Part shown: positions 1-9,410 of the stretch, in pieces
Layout: each line of letters begins with the position of its first letter
Numbering within the stretch: position 1 is the first letter of the stretch
Source: Asaia lannensis NBRC 102526
Lineage (GTDB): Bacteria; Pseudomonadota; Alphaproteobacteria; Acetobacterales; Acetobacteraceae
Length of the DNA: 64,000 nt
Assembly (NCBI RefSeq): GCF_024054035.1
Contig: NZ_JAMXQU010000004.1
Coordinates: 62,001-126,000, forward strand
Direction: 5' to 3'
The notes under the pieces: generated by a model
The model's database searches: none
The model's input: the letters and a program-made list of their open reading frames with translations, nothing else
What the model was told of the DNA's origin: nothing
Made by a program: the position numbers and the translations under genes

Positions 1-1
1 G

Positions 2-835
2 CCGATGGGCAATATCGTCACATGGCCGCTGCACGGTCGCATGGACATGCGTAACCATCGCAAGATTGTGGTGATCGATAACCGTCTGACCTATTGCGGC
101 AGCCAGAACTGCGCCGACCCGGAATTCCGGGTCAAGGCACGCTTTGCGCCCTGGGTCGATCTCATGGCCCGTTTCGAGGGGCCTGTGGTTCTGCAGAACC
201 AGCACCTTTTTGCCACGGACTGGATGGCACATACCGATGAGGATCTCGGTCCGCTTCTGGCTTCCGCTCCCGTAATCGAGGGCGAAGGCTTCGTGGCGCA
301 GGTGATCGGGACGAGTGCCGCACTACGTTATGCGGCAATGCCCGAAGTCTTCACGTCGCTGATGAATGCGTCGGCGCGCGAACTGACGATCACGACCCCC
401 TATTATGTGCCTGACGAGCCGATACAGGCAGCTCTGTGTGCCGCGGCACGGCGCGGCGTCAAGGTCACCATGACCGTACCGACGCGCAACGATTCATGGA
501 TCGTTGCAGGGGCCAGCCGCAGCTATTACCGCGAACTTCTCGAGGCAGGCGTTCGTCTGTTCGAATATCCGCTCGGCCTGCTTCATACCAAGGCACTGAC
601 GCTCGATGGACGTATGACCATGATTGGCTCGGCCAATCTGGACAGACGCAGTTTCGACCTCAATTTTGAAAACAACATCCTGCTCGCGGATGAGGAATTT
701 ACCCGTGCGATCAGGGAGCGGCAGCAGAGTTATCTCGACGCAGCTGTTGAGGTCACGCTTGAAGAGGTGCGCGCCTGGCCGTGGTACAGGCAGCTCTGGA
801 ACAATACATTGGCCATGATCGGTCCCGTTCTCTGA
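2..835 (+). CDS. cls: Cardiolipin synthase, C-terminal part (cut by left window edge)
   Basis: Phospholipase D superfamily enzyme that joins phospholipids into cardiolipin at the inner membrane. The frame is open to the left edge, so the N-terminal membrane segments lie outside the window. Counting from the first visible Met (base 5), the first HKD motif has H18, K20 and D25 and the second has H194, K196 and D201; each is followed by G-S-x-N. Both active-site halves are therefore intact. It converges on pabC. Another PLD-superfamily phospholipase cannot be excluded from a fragment, but motif spacing and length fit Cls. Confidence 0.85.
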   Translation, partial: PMGNIVTWPLHGRMDMRNHRKIVVIDNRLTYCGSQNCADPEFRVKARFAPWVDLMARFEGPVVLQNQHLFATDWMAHTDEDLGPLLASAPVIEGEGFVAQVIGTSAALRYAAMPEVFTSLMNASARELTITTPYYVPDEPIQAALCAAARRGVKVTMTVPTRNDSWIVAGASRSYYRELLEAGVRLFEYPLGLLHTKALTLDGRMTMIGSANLDRRSFDLNFENNILLADEEFTRAIRERQQSYLDAAVEVTLEEVRAWPWYRQLWNNTLAMIGPVL

Positions 836-852
836 GGGGATAGCACATGAAA

Positions 853-889
853 AGGCTTGTCCTCCTTCGTGCCTGTTTCAGGCGAGCCT
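853..889. terminator. Possible terminator between cls and pabC
   Basis: A short hairpin, GCCTG-TTT-CAGGC (871-883), sits inside a wider AGGCT/AGCCT pair (853-857 and 885-889). It lies between two convergent genes. There is no clean T-run, so the call rests on the dyad and the position only. Confidence 0.35.
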
Positions 890-897
890 GAATGTCT

Positions 898-1707
898 TTA
901 ATCGGGTGCGCAGAACAGCAGCCCCTCGATACGAGCCTGACATTGCGCATCCTGGGGCAGGGGGTGTGCGCCGATCCGGCTTATCGCTCGGACTGACAGG
1001 CTGTTGATGAGCCAGGCTGCCTGCGCATTGCGAAGATCGTCCGGCGTCAGACGACGCTCGATGCCCCACCCGCTTTCGAGCAAAGCCGCGCGCGCCGTTC
1101 CTGCCAGAGCGCCGTCATCGAGCGGAGGGGTCAGCAGGGTTTCACCATCCGATACGATCAGGGTCGCGGCGCTGGCTTCGGCGATATGACAGCCATCGGC
1201 AGACATCAGTAGAGCATCGTCATATCCTGCCTTGTCCGCCTCCATACGGGCGAGAATCTGGGGCAGGTAGTTGAGGTGCTTGATGCGGCTGAGCGGCGAG
1301 GCCCCGTCGCGACGGTACCGACTAAAGTGCAGGCGGCAAGGTCCGGATGGTGCAGGTAAAGCCGCTTGGGTAATCAGCAGGGTCGTTTCCGGCATGGCGG
1401 GGGGAAGAAGCCCCCGTGGTCCGACGCCGCGTGTGAGCGTCAGGCGCAGAGCGGCCTGCATGGCCCCATTGGCCGAACTGACCTCATGAAGGGCGTGACG
1501 AAGCAGGTCGGTATCAGGGAGCGGAATTTGCAGCAGCGATGCCCCTTCTGCCAGACGGCGCAGATGGGCCTCTAGACGCAGAATTCTGCCTTTTTCCAGC
1601 CTCATAGTCTCGAACAGGCCATCGCCCAGCAGAAAGCCGCGATCTGTCGGGTCGATCCGGACCGATCCCGCTTCGACCAGAGAGGCATTGTGCCAGACGA
1701 AGTTCAT
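898..1707 (-). CDS. pabC: Aminodeoxychorismate lyase (class IV aminotransferase)
   Basis: A 269-residue protein with the class IV PLP fold. It probably splits 4-amino-4-deoxychorismate into p-aminobenzoate and pyruvate for folate synthesis. The early D-R-G-F-L-L-G-D-G-L-F-E-T segment and the lysine in S-R-I-K-H-L-N-Y, the likely PLP Schiff-base residue, are family hallmarks. The ATG at 1707 overlaps the pabB stop by four bases (ATGA), which implies translational coupling and sets the start; the longer frame reaching 1746 would run into pabB. A branched-chain or D-amino acid aminotransferase has the same fold, but pairing with pabB favours PabC. Confidence 0.85.
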   Translation of the reverse strand: MNFVWHNASLVEAGSVRIDPTDRGFLLGDGLFETMRLEKGRILRLEAHLRRLAEGASLLQIPLPDTDLLRHALHEVSSANGAMQAALRLTLTRGVGPRGLLPPAMPETTLLITQAALPAPSGPCRLHFSRYRRDGASPLSRIKHLNYLPQILARMEADKAGYDDALLMSADGCHIAEASAATLIVSDGETLLTPPLDDGALAGTARAALLESGWGIERRLTPDDLRNAQAAWLINSLSVRAISRIGAHPLPQDAQCQARIEGLLFCAPD

Positions 1708-2981
1708 GGCTGAAATACCCTGCGTAATGCCTCCGCCTTGAGGCAAAGTTCTTCATATTCGCGCTCGGGGTCCGACAAAGTGGTGATGCCGCATCCTGCA
1801 CCAAGCGTAAGCGCACCCGATTTCAGGACGAGGCTGCGTATGATCACGCTGCTATCCAGTGCGCCATCCGCCCCGATGCGGAACAGCGTACCGCAATAGG
1901 CCCCGCGTGCCGAACGTTCGATGCGGTCGATCACCTTGAGCGCCTGATGTTTGGGTGCGCCAGTGACAGAGCCGGGGGGAAGCGTCGCACGCAGCAGATC
2001 CAGCGCTGACAGATGATGCGCGAGCCGCCCTGTCACGGACGAGACGAGGTGATGAACATGGGCGAAGCGCTCGACCTCGCACAGAACGGGCACCGTAACC
2101 GAGCCAGTTTGTGCCACGCGGCCGATATCGTTGCGCATCAGATCGGTGATCATCAGGTTTTCGGCATATTCCTTGTCGTCGCACGCCAGAGCCGCAGCGA
2201 TGGCAGTATTTTCCTCCGGGCTTTGCCCGAGGGGCGCTGTTCCCTTGATAGGACGTGTTTCGATAAGCCCGTCAGCATCCATTTCGAGAAAACGCTCGAC
2301 CGAGGCGCTGAGCAGGGCGAAACCGGGCAGGGTGAACAGCGCACCGAACGGGGCTGGGGAGTGGCGTCGCAGGCTGCGATATATCGCCGCAGCTTCAAGG
2401 GTCGGATCGACAGAAGCCCGAAACTGTGTGGTCAGATTGGCCTGGAACAGTTCCCCTGCATCGATCCGTGCAACCACTTCACGCACGCTTGCGCAATACG
2501 CTTCACGATCCAGATCGGGTGCGAAATCGAGCGAAGGCATGGGAGTGGAGGCCGCCGAACAGCGGGGCAACTCGACCGGCATGGGCGCATCGCAAAAACT
2601 TGCCCAGTAAAGCTTCTTGTTCGGGCGATCGAAAGCAAAGGCCCCGTCGTAAAGCGCTGCATTCAGACCGGGGATAGAGGGGCTATGGCGTGAAATGATG
2701 TTCTCGAGCGCCAGACCGGCCTCGTAGCTCGCCAGACCGATTAGCCCTCCCGCAAAGGGGACAGATCCTGTCGCGGTCCGGTCCGGTCGAAGGGCTTCAA
2801 GGCCCGCCCATCCATCAGGATGGTCGGAAACAAGCGTATGACGCGGCGCACAACAGAAATAGGACCAGCGCGACCGGGCGTTGACCGGTCCGCCGCTATC
2901 GAGCAGGACGGACCACGGCTCGTTGCCGTAACGGGCGATAAAGGCATCCGGTGAACGCCAGGGAAGTTCCTGAACCAGCAT
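1704..2981 (-). CDS. pabB: Aminodeoxychorismate synthase component I
   Basis: A 425-residue chorismate-binding enzyme that, with a PabA glutaminase, aminates chorismate in p-aminobenzoate synthesis. The P-I-K-G-T motif (K246) is the lysine signature separating PabB from anthranilate synthase TrpE. The C-terminal chorismate-binding half is complete (G-A-P-K, then A-Y-C-G and A-G-C-G-I). No fused PabA domain is present, so the glutaminase subunit must be encoded elsewhere. It overlaps pabC by four bases and lies 185 bases downstream of the phosphoesterase gene on the same strand, possibly one transcript. Confidence 0.92.
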   Translation of the reverse strand: MLVQELPWRSPDAFIARYGNEPWSVLLDSGGPVNARSRWSYFCCAPRHTLVSDHPDGWAGLEALRPDRTATGSVPFAGGLIGLASYEAGLALENIISRHSPSIPGLNAALYDGAFAFDRPNKKLYWASFCDAPMPVELPRCSAASTPMPSLDFAPDLDREAYCASVREVVARIDAGELFQANLTTQFRASVDPTLEAAAIYRSLRRHSPAPFGALFTLPGFALLSASVERFLEMDADGLIETRPIKGTAPLGQSPEENTAIAAALACDDKEYAENLMITDLMRNDIGRVAQTGSVTVPVLCEVERFAHVHHLVSSVTGRLAHHLSALDLLRATLPPGSVTGAPKHQALKVIDRIERSARGAYCGTLFRIGADGALDSSVIIRSLVLKSGALTLGAGCGITTLSDPEREYEELCLKAEALRRVFQP

Positions 2982-3166
2982 CAGCCGTCCTGTACAGGCG
3001 TGCGCGCGCGATCTGGAGCGCAGCGTATGGCCGAAGGCGAGACAGGAAGGAAAGATGGCATTTCCCGGCCTTACCGTGGCACAGGGAGCGCGTCCAGTCA
3101 GGATATCGCCCCTGTTCCCGACTTGTCGGATACGGTTCTGCTACGGCCTGTTTACCATGTGTCGGT

Positions 3167-4120
3167 TCAGGTGTTTTTAGGATCGACCGATCTGAATCCG
3201 TAGGTGACATAATCCGGAACGACCCGGCCCTGCTCGACCCGGACGGTCAGGTAGCCTTCGGGCGTACCCAGACGTGTGCCATGCCACCAGTTGCCCGAGA
3301 CAGCCCCGCCCGTGATATAGGGCACACCATGCCATGTGACCGTTTCGAGCACATGGGTATGGCCCTGAAAAACACCGATCACATTGTAATGGTCGAAAAG
3401 CTCCAGAACCTGCCAGGCGTTCTTGACGCGTGTGCCCTGGTGAGCGGGCGCCTTGCCCGGCGGGGGAGCGTAATCCTCGACCGCAGTGACGAGCGGAATA
3501 TGGGTGGAAACGATCACGGGCATGCCGACGGGCATCGCAGCCAGATCACGTGACAGCCAGGCGATCTGTTCCGGGTCGACATAACCCTCATAGGAGCGGT
3601 CCGGTGTGATGCCGATCGAGTCCAGCACGACGAAATGCACGCCCTTATGGGTGAAGGAGTAATAGGGCGCGCCGAAATTATCGGTGTAGTATTTCTTGCC
3701 ATAGAGCGGATCGCTCGGCGCGATGCCGCTTTTGGTATACACCCCCATGACATCGTGATTGCCCATCGTGTTATGGACATCGTGACCCAGTGTATCGGCC
3801 GTCTGCTTGTACAGGTCCATCAGGGTAAGCGCGCGTGATTTCGGCACACCCAGAGCATCGAAAACATGATCGCCACCCTGGATCGTGAAATCGGCGTTTG
3901 CCGCACGCGCCTGCCTGAAACAGTCGAGACATCCTTTGGACGCGTTCAGCTCCGGCTGGATATGGGTGTCGGTGAGGAAGATAAAGGTAAAGGCGTCATG
4001 GGTCAGCATGGCGGGGCGTTGCGGCGCCAGCGCAAGGGCGCGATCCGAAAAGCCGATGGTCCCGGCAGCGAGGCCGGTCAGGGCGGCGGAGCGTAAAAAT
4101 CTGCGTCTGGGTATGAGCAT
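3167..4120 (-). CDS. Tat-exported calcineurin-like metallophosphoesterase
   Basis: A 317-residue binuclear metallophosphoesterase. The N-terminus carries R-R-R-F-L-R-S and a hydrophobic stretch ending A-L-A, a twin-arginine signal, so the enzyme should fold in the cytoplasm and act in the periplasm. The metal-binding motifs are in canonical order: D-T-H, G-G-D-H, G-N-H-D, a later S-T-H, and G-H-T-H. The substrate cannot be read from sequence; relatives hydrolyse phosphodiesters or phosphomonoesters. It lies upstream of pabB on the same strand, with no evident functional link. Confidence 0.85.
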   Translation of the reverse strand: MLIPRRRFLRSAALTGLAAGTIGFSDRALALAPQRPAMLTHDAFTFIFLTDTHIQPELNASKGCLDCFRQARAANADFTIQGGDHVFDALGVPKSRALTLMDLYKQTADTLGHDVHNTMGNHDVMGVYTKSGIAPSDPLYGKKYYTDNFGAPYYSFTHKGVHFVVLDSIGITPDRSYEGYVDPEQIAWLSRDLAAMPVGMPVIVSTHIPLVTAVEDYAPPPGKAPAHQGTRVKNAWQVLELFDHYNVIGVFQGHTHVLETVTWHGVPYITGGAVSGNWWHGTRLGTPEGYLTVRVEQGRVVPDYVTYGFRSVDPKNT

Positions 4121-4319
4121 GGGAACACTCTCGTTCTGGCGTTGGATCGACCGTCATGCGGCCAATGACAATCACGCAGGGATAATCGCTCCGCCCTGTG
4201 TGTTGGGTGAAGTTTCGGTGAAAGACACAGCACGGAAAAGGATCATGACCCGGCCATTCGCGGCGTTGCGCAAAAAGAAATTCGGGGCTGACGCGCGATA
4301 TGGTTCAAGCCAGGCAGCT

Positions 4320-4940
4320 CTAACGCAGGATATAGAGCGCGGCTGCCGTGCTGGTATCGACCAGAGACAGGAATAATAACTGTGCGCTCTTGCTGTTTTT
4401 GTCGCGCGCAAAGGCTTTCAGCGCCTCGCTATAGGCCGTTGCCCATCCGGCAACGATCAGCGATGCGGCCAGTGCCGGGGCAGGATCGGTGGGCGCGCGG
4501 TCGAGAGCGTCGATCAGGCCGAGACGTATGTCTTCCGCCATCTCGTCCCGAAAGGCGCGTGCCCGGGATTTGAGTGTCTCGCTTGCGGCCAGTGTCCGGG
4601 CGAATTCCAGCGTTTGCGACGAAAAACGCAGAAAAGGAGCCTCTTCGGCAATGAGACGATGAGCCAGCTGGCGCAGGGCTTCGAGCGGATGAGGCGAGGT
4701 ATAGCCTGCAAGGGTCTCGCGCAGCATCTGGCGTAACGCAGGCTCGCGATCGAAAAACAGATCTTCCTTGCGTGCAAAATGATTGAACACCGTCATGCGC
4801 CCGACATCTGCCGCTTCGGCAACGGCATCGATCGTGACCGCATCGAAGCCTTTCTCGGCAAAGAGTGCCGTCGCGATATTGGAAATACGCTGTCTGGTGG
4901 CAAGGCGTCTGCGGCTGTGACGATCATCGGGTGTTGACAT
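4320..4940 (-). CDS. TetR/AcrR-family transcriptional regulator
   Basis: A 206-residue regulator with an N-terminal TetR helix-turn-helix (about residues 12-60: R-Q-R-I-S-N-I-A, then G-F-D-A-V-T-I and the recognition helix V-G-R-M-T-V-F-N-H-F) and a variable ligand-binding C-terminal half. It is divergent from the flavin monooxygenase gene with only 50 bases between the two starts. It is therefore probably the local repressor of that gene and of itself, responding to the aromatic substrate or product. Confidence 0.88.
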   Translation of the reverse strand: MSTPDDRHSRRRLATRQRISNIATALFAEKGFDAVTIDAVAEAADVGRMTVFNHFARKEDLFFDREPALRQMLRETLAGYTSPHPLEALRQLAHRLIAEEAPFLRFSSQTLEFARTLAASETLKSRARAFRDEMAEDIRLGLIDALDRAPTDPAPALAASLIVAGWATAYSEALKAFARDKNSKSAQLLFLSLVDTSTAAALYILR

Positions 4941-4963
4941 GACCTGACACTAACAGAAAACTA

Positions 4964-4972
4964 TACCGGGTA
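4964..4972. promoter_or_regulatory. Candidate TetR operator between 4940 and 4991
   Basis: The 50-base divergent gap holds the odd-centred palindrome TACC-G-GGTA flanked by A/T-rich sequence. It lies where a repressor could block both promoters. The arms are short, so this is only a candidate. Confidence 0.35.
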
Positions 4973-4990
4973 CAATTATGGATTCGGTCT

Positions 4991-6517
4991 ATGACATATG
5001 TTGATGTGGCGATTATCGGCGCGGGGCCCGTGGGCATGTTGCTTGCCATCGAGCTTTCCCTGACCGGCACATCCTGTCTCCTGCTGGAAGCAGATCGGGA
5101 ACCTGAAGATGTTCAGAAAGCCCTGTCTGTCGGCCCTCTGGGGGCAGAGGCCCTGATGAGACGCGGGTTCGGTGCTGAACTCGACGCCATGGAGGCGCGA
5201 ACCATCGCCATGACGCGTTCATCGGCATCAAGCGCCGGGGGCGGATGGGCAAGGCCGCTGACAGGGGTAAAACGTTTTTCCGGTCATTTTGCCGGTATTC
5301 CCCTGCCTGCGCAGGAGGTCGACGATCTGCGTCCCACAAGGTTCATCGATCAGCGTTTTCTTCAGCAGATGCTCCTTGCCGACATCGTACGCAGAGACAT
5401 TCCATTCTGGCGTGGCTGCCGCGTGACGGGGATAGAGCACCGGCAGGATGGCGTGATGCTCGACCTGTTCCATGAGCCGGATCAAAGCGACACGCGGTGC
5501 CGTAAACTCTCATGCCGTTATGTCGTGGGATGCGATGGTGGACGCAGCTTTCTGCGCAAACGGGGAGGTTTTGCCTTTCCCGGTACGCCGCCCAGTCTGG
5601 GATTTTATCAGGTTTTTGCGACATTCGAGCACGCACAAGACGTGCCGCAATCCGGCTGGCAGATGCAGCCCGGTGGTGTGCTGGCCTACGGGCCCATACC
5701 GGATCGCCTGTTTCTGGTAGATTTTTCGGGACCACCGGCTGAGGCACAGGCTGTTCCCGACCGGACGCAGGTCGAGCAGGCGCTCGCACGCGTATGCGGC
5801 CGCCCGATTGTCCTGAAAGACTATCACGGGGGACGATGTTGGACCGATCATACGCGCCTCGTGGACACCTACCGCAAGGGCAATCTGTTTCTTGCAGGCG
5901 ATGCCGCACATATCCATGCGCCTTTCGGCGGGCAGGGGCTGGGGCTCGGCCTGTGCGATGCGGCCAATCTGGGGTGGAAACTCGGTGCTGTCCTGTCCGG
6001 GCGGGCGCCTCAGACGCTTCTGGATAGCTATACGGCTGAGCGGCGGCCCGTAGCTGAAGCTGTGCTGGCCAATACACAGGCGCAGATGGCCCTCATGCGG
6101 CCTGATACGCAGTCGCGTGCACTGCGGCGCCTGATGGTGGATATGCTCACTGAATCCTCTGCCGGGGCCCGGCTTAGCGCAGAGATGAAGGGATTTGCGA
6201 TACGCTACGATCTCGAAGGAAAGCGCTGCGACGATACGCAAACAGGTGCGCTGGTGGCAGACCGGATCCTTGCCGATGGGCACCGTCTTTATTCTCTGAT
6301 GCAGGACGGTGCGGCGGTACTTCTCCATCCTGCGGGAGAAGCGCCTCCTCCTGTCTCAATGCCCGAGCGAGTGATCGCTGCGGGATGGACCGAGAATTCT
6401 CTGGCCTTGATCCGGCCCGATGGCTGCCTGGCATGGCAGGGCGAGAGATATGACCGTGCAGGGTGCCAGCAGGCTCTGACACAATGGTTTGGTATGGGGG
6501 CGGCCCCTGTGTCCTGA
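4991..6517 (+). CDS. FAD-dependent aromatic-ring monooxygenase (PheA/TfdB family)
   Basis: A 508-residue class A flavoprotein hydroxylase, likely acting on a phenol-like aromatic with NAD(P)H and oxygen. The N-terminal G-A-G-P-V-G Rossmann motif binds the ADP part of FAD (near residue 12). The second FAD motif is N-L-F-L-A-G-D-A-A-H followed by P-F-G-G-Q-G-L, typical of the PheA/TfdB group. The C-terminal roughly 100 residues match the thioredoxin-like tail of these enzymes. The ribosome site before 4991 is weak. It is divergent from a TetR regulator, consistent with substrate induction. The exact substrate is unknown. Confidence 0.88.
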   Translation: MTYVDVAIIGAGPVGMLLAIELSLTGTSCLLLEADREPEDVQKALSVGPLGAEALMRRGFGAELDAMEARTIAMTRSSASSAGGGWARPLTGVKRFSGHFAGIPLPAQEVDDLRPTRFIDQRFLQQMLLADIVRRDIPFWRGCRVTGIEHRQDGVMLDLFHEPDQSDTRCRKLSCRYVVGCDGGRSFLRKRGGFAFPGTPPSLGFYQVFATFEHAQDVPQSGWQMQPGGVLAYGPIPDRLFLVDFSGPPAEAQAVPDRTQVEQALARVCGRPIVLKDYHGGRCWTDHTRLVDTYRKGNLFLAGDAAHIHAPFGGQGLGLGLCDAANLGWKLGAVLSGRAPQTLLDSYTAERRPVAEAVLANTQAQMALMRPDTQSRALRRLMVDMLTESSAGARLSAEMKGFAIRYDLEGKRCDDTQTGALVADRILADGHRLYSLMQDGAAVLLHPAGEAPPPVSMPERVIAAGWTENSLALIRPDGCLAWQGERYDRAGCQQALTQWFGMGAAPVS

Positions 6518-6595
6518 GAGGCTCGACGGGACGAAGATTGACGCCGTCCTGCATTCAGGTCGTTATGCACCCGGACCGTTTTGGCAGGAGGCAGG

Positions 6596-8392
6596 ATGCG
6601 CAGGCAGATCAGCAACAGAAGAGCGACGTGCGGTGCAAGGGCGCTCGTTTTCGGCATTGCACTTGGTATCGCGACGCTTGCGCCGACCTGCGCTGCACAT
6701 GCCGATGATATCGGAGCAATTGTCAGGGATTACGATCGCTTCACCGCGACGCTCGATCCCGTCTCTGCCGCGGCACGAGGAGATCACGATGCTGCCGAAT
6801 GCTGGCCGGATGTCAGCCCTTCGGGCGAGGCTGACGAACTGAATCGGAGACGCGCATTCAAAAAGCGCCTCGACCGGATCGATCTCAGCACCCTGACGGG
6901 TGAGGATCGTCTCAACGCACAGCTGATGATCTGGGAGAACGATCTGGCAATAGAAGGGCAGAAATTCGACCCGTCACGCATGCCTTTTACCAGCGATGAG
7001 GGTTTTTATCAGGAGGTCGGATACGCCGCCGATAATACGCCCTTGCAGAGCGAGGCCGATGCAAAACGCTGGTTGATACGCATGAGCCGTATTCCGGCCT
7101 ATGATGCCCAGCAGATTGCCAATATGAGGCGCGGTATTGCGACCGGTTTTGTGCAGCCGCGTCTGATTGCGGAAATTGCCGCCCGCACCGTTCAGGCGCA
7201 GGCCGATCTGCCCGAGCGTGAAAACGCTGCCCTGCGTCCTTTCGACACGCTGCCAGCATCCATCCCCGAGGGGACACGCAAAACGCTGCGCGCTGAGGGT
7301 GCACGCATCGTTCATGAGCAGATCAAACCGGCCGAACAGGCACTCGCGCGGTTTTTCAGCCAGGAATATCTGCCGGCGAGCCGACAGACGCTGGGCGCCT
7401 CGGCCCTGCCGGACGGACGCGCCTATTATGCCTATCTCGTGAAAAGCGAGACCACCACGACTTTGTCCCCCGACCGTATTTTTGATATCGGCCAGTCGGA
7501 AATAGCCCGTATCCATCATGAAATGCAGCTTCAGATGGATGCTGTCGGGTTCAAGGGGGATTTCAAGGCCTTCGTGGCCCATATCAAGGCCGACCCGCAT
7601 TTCTATGTCACGACACGTCTGGCCCTGCTCGAAAAAGCGAGTTTTCTGGCCAAGAAAATCGATAATGAACTGCCACGGCTGATCGGCAAGCTGCCGCGTC
7701 TGACCTACGGCGTACGTGAAGTGCCGCGCGCCATCGAAGAGGGCTATACGACCGGTCGTTACGATCCAGGCAGTCCGACGCTTGGTATTTCAGGCGGATT
7801 GATGATCAACACCTCGCATCTCGATCAGAGGCCGCTTTACGAATTGCCATCTCTGGTGGCGCATGAAGGCGTGCCGGGGCACCATATCCAGATTGCGCTT
7901 GCGCAGGAAATGACCGATCTGCCCGGCTTCAGGCGTGATTACGCCACGACAGCCTTTGTCGAGGGGTGGGCGCTGTATTCCGAGCAGCTTGTCAATGAGA
8001 TCGGGCTTTATCCGACCGCGTATGAGCGGTTCGGACAGCTCTCGATGGAAATGTGGCGCGCCTGTCGTCTGGTGATGGATGTCGGTATTCACTGGAAAAA
8101 CTGGTCACGCGATCAGGCCCTTGCCTGCCTGCGCGATAACACGGCTCTGGCTGAGAAAAACATCCAGAACGAGACTAACCGATACATTTCATGGCCCGGT
8201 CAGGCGCTGGGGTACAAGATTGGGGAAATGACCATTCTCGATTTGCGTCATCAGGCGGAAAACGCGCTTGGCGCGCGTTTCGACGAGAGGCGCTTTCACG
8301 ATCTGGTGCTGGACGAGGGGGCTATGCCTCTCGCTCTCCTGCGTCAGAGAGTGCAGGACTGGATCGCTCAGGAAAAGACACGACCTTACTGA
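6596..8392 (+). CDS. DUF885-family secreted metallopeptidase-like protein
   Basis: A 598-residue member of the DUF885 family. The motif H423-E-G-V-P-G-H429-H430 is the zinc-peptidase-like signature of this group, and a downstream glutamate-rich helix (F-V-E-G-W-A-L-Y-S-E) supplies a probable metal ligand. The ATG at 6596 follows AGGAGG at 6586; a TTG start at 6581 would leave that site inside the gene. A basic, hydrophobic N-terminus ending A-H-A-D-D is a Sec signal peptide, so the protein is probably periplasmic. Substrate unknown. It lies 78 bases after the monooxygenase on the same strand. Confidence 0.85.
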   Translation: MRRQISNRRATCGARALVFGIALGIATLAPTCAAHADDIGAIVRDYDRFTATLDPVSAAARGDHDAAECWPDVSPSGEADELNRRRAFKKRLDRIDLSTLTGEDRLNAQLMIWENDLAIEGQKFDPSRMPFTSDEGFYQEVGYAADNTPLQSEADAKRWLIRMSRIPAYDAQQIANMRRGIATGFVQPRLIAEIAARTVQAQADLPERENAALRPFDTLPASIPEGTRKTLRAEGARIVHEQIKPAEQALARFFSQEYLPASRQTLGASALPDGRAYYAYLVKSETTTTLSPDRIFDIGQSEIARIHHEMQLQMDAVGFKGDFKAFVAHIKADPHFYVTTRLALLEKASFLAKKIDNELPRLIGKLPRLTYGVREVPRAIEEGYTTGRYDPGSPTLGISGGLMINTSHLDQRPLYELPSLVAHEGVPGHHIQIALAQEMTDLPGFRRDYATTAFVEGWALYSEQLVNEIGLYPTAYERFGQLSMEMWRACRLVMDVGIHWKNWSRDQALACLRDNTALAEKNIQNETNRYISWPGQALGYKIGEMTILDLRHQAENALGARFDERRFHDLVLDEGAMPLALLRQRVQDWIAQEKTRPY

Positions 8393-8450
8393 ACGATGCT
8401 GGGGTTCCGGGCCTCGCGCTGGGGCCGCCATTCACCCTGACACGAAGTTG

Positions 8451-8480
8451 CTCCCGGCGAGCTGAAACGCTCACCGGGAG
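8451..8480. terminator. Bidirectional hairpin between convergent genes
   Basis: CTCCCGG (8451-8457) pairs with CCGGGAG (8474-8480), and GAGC with GCTC inside. It lies between the DUF885 gene and the convergent reductase gene, so it can serve both. No long T-run. Confidence 0.55.
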
Positions 8481-8511
8481 GATCGTCCGGTCTGGAATCG
8501 GAGTCAGACGA

Positions 8512-9258
8512 TCAACGCACGCCGCCGGACGCAAGCAGTGTTTCGCCTGTGAGCCAGCGGGCGTCGTCCGAGGCCAGAAAGACGGCAATCGGTCCGATAT
8601 CCTGCACCTCACCCGTGCGACCGAGCGGGGTCTGGGCAATGATCGCCTGTTCCATCTCGGAGCCGATAACGCTTGCCGTATTGGTCCCTTCCGTCTTGAT
8701 CAGGCCGGGATTGATTGAATTGACACGGATCTGGCGCGGGCCGAGCTCACGGGAAAGCGTGCCGGTAATGGCATCGATCGCCCCCTTGGTGCCGGTGTAG
8801 ACGGCGGTCTGGGGCGGAGTGACACGCGTGACGACCGAGCTGATATTGATGATGCTGCTTCCTTCGCCGAGATGCGGGCTTGCTGCCTGCGTCACGAGAA
8901 GTGTGCCCAGCACATTGATATTGAACAGACGATGGAAATGCTCTTCGGTGATCTCTTCGATCCCGGCAAACTCATAAACGCCCGAATTGTTGACGACGAT
9001 ATCGAGGCGTCCGAATGACTTGATGGCGGTATCGATGATATGGGCGGCATCGGTTTTTTTCGACACATCGCCTTGCGTAGCGACGGCTTTGCCGCCTGCG
9101 GCGGTAATCGCCGCAACGACCTTGTCCGCACCCTCGCGGCTGGAGGCGTAATTGACCACAACCGAGGCGCCTGCCTCGGCAAGTGCTCTGGCTATCTCGG
9201 CGCCGATGCCTTTTGACGCGCCAGTGACGACAGCGACTTTACCTGCAAGTTTGCTCAT
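8512..9258 (-). CDS. Short-chain dehydrogenase/reductase
   Basis: A 248-residue classical SDR using NAD(P)H to reduce or oxidise a carbonyl/alcohol substrate. The cofactor motif is T-G-A-S-K-G-I-G (12-19), followed by N-N-S-G (90-93), an active-site serine near 141, and Y154-x-x-x-K158. It resembles FabG-like 3-oxoacyl reductases and glucose dehydrogenases, which sequence alone does not separate. A solitary copy away from fatty acid genes argues against the housekeeping FabG. It is divergent from a TetR regulator that probably controls it. Confidence 0.88.
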   Translation of the reverse strand: MSKLAGKVAVVTGASKGIGAEIARALAEAGASVVVNYASSREGADKVVAAITAAGGKAVATQGDVSKKTDAAHIIDTAIKSFGRLDIVVNNSGVYEFAGIEEITEEHFHRLFNINVLGTLLVTQAASPHLGEGSSIINISSVVTRVTPPQTAVYTGTKGAIDAITGTLSRELGPRQIRVNSINPGLIKTEGTNTASVIGSEMEQAIIAQTPLGRTGEVQDIGPIAVFLASDDARWLTGETLLASGGVR

Positions 9259-9344
9259 GATGATCGAACCTGTTCAAAGATGCGGCCGTGCGGTGGAAAC
9301 GATCGGCAGCAAAAAATTTCAGAATGACGAGGCGGGTTTAATTG

Positions 9345-9360
9345 TGGAGCGTTCGTTCCA
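9345..9360. promoter_or_regulatory. Candidate operator for the 9411 TetR regulator
   Basis: An imperfect 16-base dyad with outer arms TGGA and TCCA and inner CG...CG pairs (12 of 16 positions symmetric) lies in the 152-base divergent gap between the reductase and regulator genes. Size and symmetry fit a TetR-type operator. Confidence 0.45.
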
Positions 9361-9410
9361 ACATCATGCATATGAGAAGCCTGAAGCAGGTTTCAAGGAT
9401 TAATGGAGCG

